Position numbers and translations under genes: made by a program. The notes under the pieces were generated by a model. It ran no database searches. It was given only the letters and a program-made list of their open reading frames with translations, and was not told the DNA's origin. From Coriobacteriaceae bacterium (GTDB taxonomy: Bacteria; Actinomycetota; Coriobacteriia; Coriobacteriales; Eggerthellaceae): DNA of 9,118 bases. The stretch's first letter is position 1. Every line of letters begins with the position of its first letter. Positions 6,178 to 9,118 of this stretch are shown piece after piece. The DNA lies in contig SFII01000052.1 in the NCBI GenBank assembly GCA_004555335.1, forward strand, positions 1 to 9,118. The letters run 5' to 3'.

Positions 6178-6197
6178 GTCTTTCGAATAGGAAAGAC
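6178..6197 (+). other. Inverted repeat in the activase leader
   Basis: A perfect 7-bp inverted repeat, GTCTTTC (6178-6184) and GAAAGAC (6191-6197), with the six-base spacer GAATAG, ending 23 nt before the ATG. If the AT-rich -10 candidate is right, it lies at about +10 to +30 of the transcript, a typical place for an operator or a leader hairpin. Confidence 0.4.
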
Positions 6198-6220
6198 CTG
6201 AAAACGAGAGAAAGATAGAC

Positions 6221-9118
6221 ATGGAGCAAAGCCTGCATATCGGCATCGACGTGGGATCCACTACCGTCAAGCTTGCGATCCTCGACGATGCCTGCGAAAT
6301 CAAGTACTCCATCTACCAGCGCCACCATGCGGACGTCCGTGCGACTATCGTGGAGGTCCTGAAGAAGTGCGCTGCCGAATTCGGCGAAGAGCGCATGACC
6401 GTGGCGATCACCGGTTCGGGCGGCCTGCTTCTGGCCCAGTGGCTTGATATCGCGTTCATCCAGGAAGTCATCGCCAGCAAGACCGCTGTCGAGACCTTCA
6501 TTCCCCAGACCGACGTCGCCATCGAATTGGGCGGCGAGGATGCGAAGATCATCTACTTCGACAACAGCATCGAACAGCGCATGAACGGAACCTGCGCGGG
6601 CGGTACCGGCGCCTTCATCGACCAGATGGCGGCACTGCTTGATACCGACGCTGCCGGTCTGAATGATTTGGCCGCCAAGCACACCATCCTGTATCCCATC
6701 GCGAGCCGTTGCGGCGTTTTCGCGAAAACCGACGTCCAGCCGCTTCTGAACGAGGGTGCGAAGAGGGAAGACGTTGCCGCTTCCATCTTCCAGGCGGTTG
6801 TGACCCAGACCATTTCCGGTTTGGCATGCGGCAGGCCCATCCGCGGCCATGTCGCCTTCTTGGGCGGCCCCTTGCAGTACCTGCCGGAATTGCGTAATCG
6901 CTTCTATGAGACGCTCAACCTGGACGACGATCACATCATCGTCCCCGAAAACGCCCACCTGTTCGTTGCCGCCGGCTGCGCGGTCGCGGGCGCGAAGGAG
7001 GCCAAGATCGAGCGGCTGAACGACATCGTCGACCGTTTGGAGGGCATCGGCAACATCCAGGGCAGCGAGGTCGTGCGCCTTCCCCCTCTGTTCGCCAACC
7101 AGGCCGAATATGACGAATTCAAGCAGCGCCACGCGGCGGAATGCGTGAAGCGCACCCCCTTGGAAACCTACGAGGGCAAGGCGTTTTTGGGCATCGACGC
7201 CGGTTCCACCACCTTCAAGACCGCGCTCGTCGCCGAAGACGGCAGCCTGCTGTGGTCCTTCTATACCAATAACAAGGGCGATGTGCTGGGTACCGCGAAG
7301 GCCGGCATCGCCAAGCTCTATGACGAGCTTCCCAAGAACGCGGACGGCACCCCCAAGGTGCAGCTGGGCCATGCGACCGTGACCGGTTACGGCGAGGGCC
7401 TGTTGCTGGAGGCCTTGCGCGTCGACTCGGGCGAAATCGAGACCGTCGCGCATCTGCGCGGCGCCCAGGAAATGCTCCCGGGCGTGGAATTCATCTTGGA
7501 CATCGGCGGCCAGGACATGAAGTGCCTGCGCGTGAAGGACGGCGTTATCGACAGCATCATGCTCAACGAGGCCTGTTCTTCGGGCTGCGGCTCCTTCATC
7601 GAGAGCTTCGCTTCCGGCCTGAACCTGGAAATCGGCGAGTTCGCCGAAACCGCCAATTCCGCGGAAAACCCCGTCGACCTGGGCAGCCGCTGCACGGTGT
7701 TCATGAACAGCCGCGTTAAGCAGGCGCAGAAGGAAGGCGCCACCGTGGGCGACATCGCCGCGGGCCTTGCCATCTCCGTCATCAAGAACGCCCTGTTCAA
7801 GGTCATCAAGATCCGCGACCCGCATGACGTGGGCGAAAAGGTCATCGTGCAGGGCGGCACCTTCCTGAACGATGCCGTGCTGCGTTCCTTCGAGCAGCTT
7901 TCCGAAGTGAATGCCGTGCGTCCCGACATCGCGGGCAACATGGGCGCCTACGGTGCGGCGCTTCTGGCGCGCGACCGCTATGAATCCTGCGTGCGCCGCA
8001 GCGGCCACGATGCGGCTTCCACTTTGCTCACCCCCGACCAGCTGGACGCCCTGCATCCCACCCATCGCACCACCCGCTGCAAGGCATGCGAGAACCACTG
8101 CTTGCTCACCATCAACGACTTCGGCATCGACGAGGCCACGGGCAAGCACCGCCGCTTCATCACCGGCAACCGTTGCGAGCGCGGCGCCGGCGTGTCGAAG
8201 GGCCAGAGCGAGGTTCCCAACCTGTTCGACTACAAGAGCCATCGCCTTTTCGACTACCAGCCGCTTTCCGCCGAGCAGGCGACCCGCGGCGTGGTGGGCA
8301 TCCCGCGTGCGCTCAACATGTACGAGAACTATCCCTTCTGGTTCACCTTCTTCACCAAGCTGGGCTTCCGCGTGCTCATTTCGGATCCCACCACGAAGAA
8401 GACCTACGAGGAGGGCATCGAGTCCATCCCGTCCGAAAACGCCTGCTATCCCGCGAAAATCAGCCATGGCCACGTGATGAATCTGATCGCCAAGCGCCCC
8501 GATTTCATCTGGATGCCCTGCGCAAAGTGGGAGCGCCAGGAAGACGAAGGCGCCGGCAACCACTACAACTGCCCCATCGTCATGAGCTATTCGGAGTCCT
8601 TGCGCCTTAATATCGACGAACTGCAGGAAGAGAACATCCCCTTCCTGAACCCGTACCTGCCCTACGACAAGAAGGAGAAGCTGAAGAAGCGCCTGTTCGT
8701 GGAGCTGGTCCAGGAGCATCCCGAGATCATGGGCAAGCATGCCGCCGCACCCACCCAACAGGAAATCAACGCTGCGGTGGAGGCTGCGTGGGAAGAAGAC
8801 GTCCGCTTCCATGACGATATGCGCGCGAAGGGCGAGGAAACCCTGCGCTGGATGGAGCAGACCCACACCCATGGCATCGTGCTTGCGGGCCGTCCCTACC
8901 ATATCGACCCCGAAATCAACCACGCCATCCCCGAGCTGCTCACCAGCTTCGGCCTGGCTGTGCTCACCGAAGATAGCATCGCGCATCTGGGAACGCTCGA
9001 GCGCCCCATCCGCGTGGTCGACCAGTGGATGTACCACACGCGCCTGTATGCAGCCGCCAAGGTTGCCACCCAGCGCGACGACCTGGATCTGATCCAGCTG
9101 AACAGCTTCGGCTGCGGC
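6221..9118 (+). CDS. Fused 2-hydroxyacyl-CoA dehydratase activase (BcrA/BadF/BadG/HgdC type), N-terminal 966 residues; 3' end outside window
   Basis: The family uses ATP hydrolysis to push an electron to very low potential for radical 2-hydroxyacyl-CoA dehydratases or double-cubane-cluster reductases. Module 1 (about 5-262) starts with the phosphate loop GIDVGSTTVK and has C125 (NGTCAGGTGAF) and C164 (ASRCGVFAKTD). Module 2 (about 322-590) repeats this: GIDAGSTTFK, C452 (NEACSSGCGS) and C491 (GSRCTVF). The 39-residue spacing equals that of the [4Fe-4S] ligands in HgdC, so both modules may hold a cluster. A four-cysteine group follows (C620, C623, C627, C652 in GNRCERG), then a DUF2229-type dehydratase-like region from about 689 with C742, C767 and C784, then AGRPYHIDPE at 889-898. 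The ATG at 6221 has only a weak site (GAGAGAAAG, 6206-6214). Full-length relatives have about 1400-1500 residues. The true substrate is unknown. Confidence 0.9.
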   Translation, partial: MEQSLHIGIDVGSTTVKLAILDDACEIKYSIYQRHHADVRATIVEVLKKCAAEFGEERMTVAITGSGGLLLAQWLDIAFIQEVIASKTAVETFIPQTDVAIELGGEDAKIIYFDNSIEQRMNGTCAGGTGAFIDQMAALLDTDAAGLNDLAAKHTILYPIASRCGVFAKTDVQPLLNEGAKREDVAASIFQAVVTQTISGLACGRPIRGHVAFLGGPLQYLPELRNRFYETLNLDDDHIIVPENAHLFVAAGCAVAGAKEAKIERLNDIVDRLEGIGNIQGSEVVRLPPLFANQAEYDEFKQRHAAECVKRTPLETYEGKAFLGIDAGSTTFKTALVAEDGSLLWSFYTNNKGDVLGTAKAGIAKLYDELPKNADGTPKVQLGHATVTGYGEGLLLEALRVDSGEIETVAHLRGAQEMLPGVEFILDIGGQDMKCLRVKDGVIDSIMLNEACSSGCGSFIESFASGLNLEIGEFAETANSAENPVDLGSRCTVFMNSRVKQAQKEGATVGDIAAGLAISVIKNALFKVIKIRDPHDVGEKVIVQGGTFLNDAVLRSFEQLSEVNAVRPDIAGNMGAYGAALLARDRYESCVRRSGHDAASTLLTPDQLDALHPTHRTTRCKACENHCLLTINDFGIDEATGKHRRFITGNRCERGAGVSKGQSEVPNLFDYKSHRLFDYQPLSAEQATRGVVGIPRALNMYENYPFWFTFFTKLGFRVLISDPTTKKTYEEGIESIPSENACYPAKISHGHVMNLIAKRPDFIWMPCAKWERQEDEGAGNHYNCPIVMSYSESLRLNIDELQEENIPFLNPYLPYDKKEKLKKRLFVELVQEHPEIMGKHAAAPTQQEINAAVEAAWEEDVRFHDDMRAKGEETLRWMEQTHTHGIVLAGRPYHIDPEINHAIPELLTSFGLAVLTEDSIAHLGTLERPIRVVDQWMYHTRLYAAAKVATQRDDLDLIQLNSFGCG

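Larger units (their letters stand above)
5853..6220. other. Divergent intergenic region between the DUF711 and activase genes
   Basis: This 368-nt gap has no convincing coding frame on either strand. It holds a good minus-strand promoter near 5923-5953, a tandem 6-mer next to it, a short hairpin in the DUF711 leader (5878-5893), an AT-rich -10 candidate for the activase at 6155-6165 and an inverted repeat at 6178-6197. In 5960-6110 I see only G-rich sequence with no recognised RNA family. Confidence 0.6.

Noticed and set aside
6134..9037. Very long open frame on the minus strand (967 codons)
   Set aside because: It is the antisense shadow of the activase gene. GC-rich codon bias leaves the opposite frame open. 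The plus strand has exact family motifs; the minus product shows none and is full of G, A, H and D runs.

Overview
The window is GC-rich bacterial DNA, densely coded, with strong G/C preference at third codon positions, GGAGG-type ribosome binding sites and compact intrinsic terminators. The gene mix suits an anaerobic, amino-acid-using gut bacterium: an M29 aminopeptidase, a DUF711/UPF0210 protein, a stomatin-like zinc-ribbon protein and a very large fused 2-hydroxyacyl-CoA dehydratase activase. My best guess is a member of the Coriobacteriia (Eggerthellaceae-like Actinomycetota). This is inferred from gene types and composition only; no rRNA or other marker gene is present.

Layout: (1) 2-712, + strand, the C-terminal half of an MFS permease whose start lies before the window. 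(2) 856-2618, + strand, a two-gene unit: a small DUF6273 protein followed after 2 nt by an M29 aminopeptidase, closed by a terminator at 2638-2673. (3) 2795-4129, + strand, an SPFH-domain protein with three C-terminal zinc ribbons, the first two being a recent tandem duplication, closed by a terminator at 4165-4198. (4) 4199-4487, an AT-richer non-coding island. It holds two nearly identical dyad-symmetric repeats with centres 32 bp apart, a possible 32-codon ORF, and a strong hairpin that terminates the gene arriving from the other side. (5) 4488-5852, - strand, a complete DUF711/UPF0210 protein with a good promoter. (6) 5853-6220, a 368-nt divergent intergenic region with promoters, a tandem 6-mer and two leader hairpins. 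(7) 6221 to the window edge, + strand, the first 966 residues of a fused activase with two ASKHA ATPase modules, a four-cysteine cluster and the start of a dehydratase-like (DUF2229-type) region.

The genes do not form one pathway. The aminopeptidase would release amino acids from peptides. The activase family supplies low-potential electrons by ATP hydrolysis to radical dehydratases or related double-cubane enzymes, commonly in amino-acid fermentation. The SPFH protein is probably involved in membrane organisation or stress. The most unexplained signal is the pair of phased palindromes at 4237-4294, next to no clear gene. No CRISPR array, insertion sequence, tRNA or rRNA was seen.
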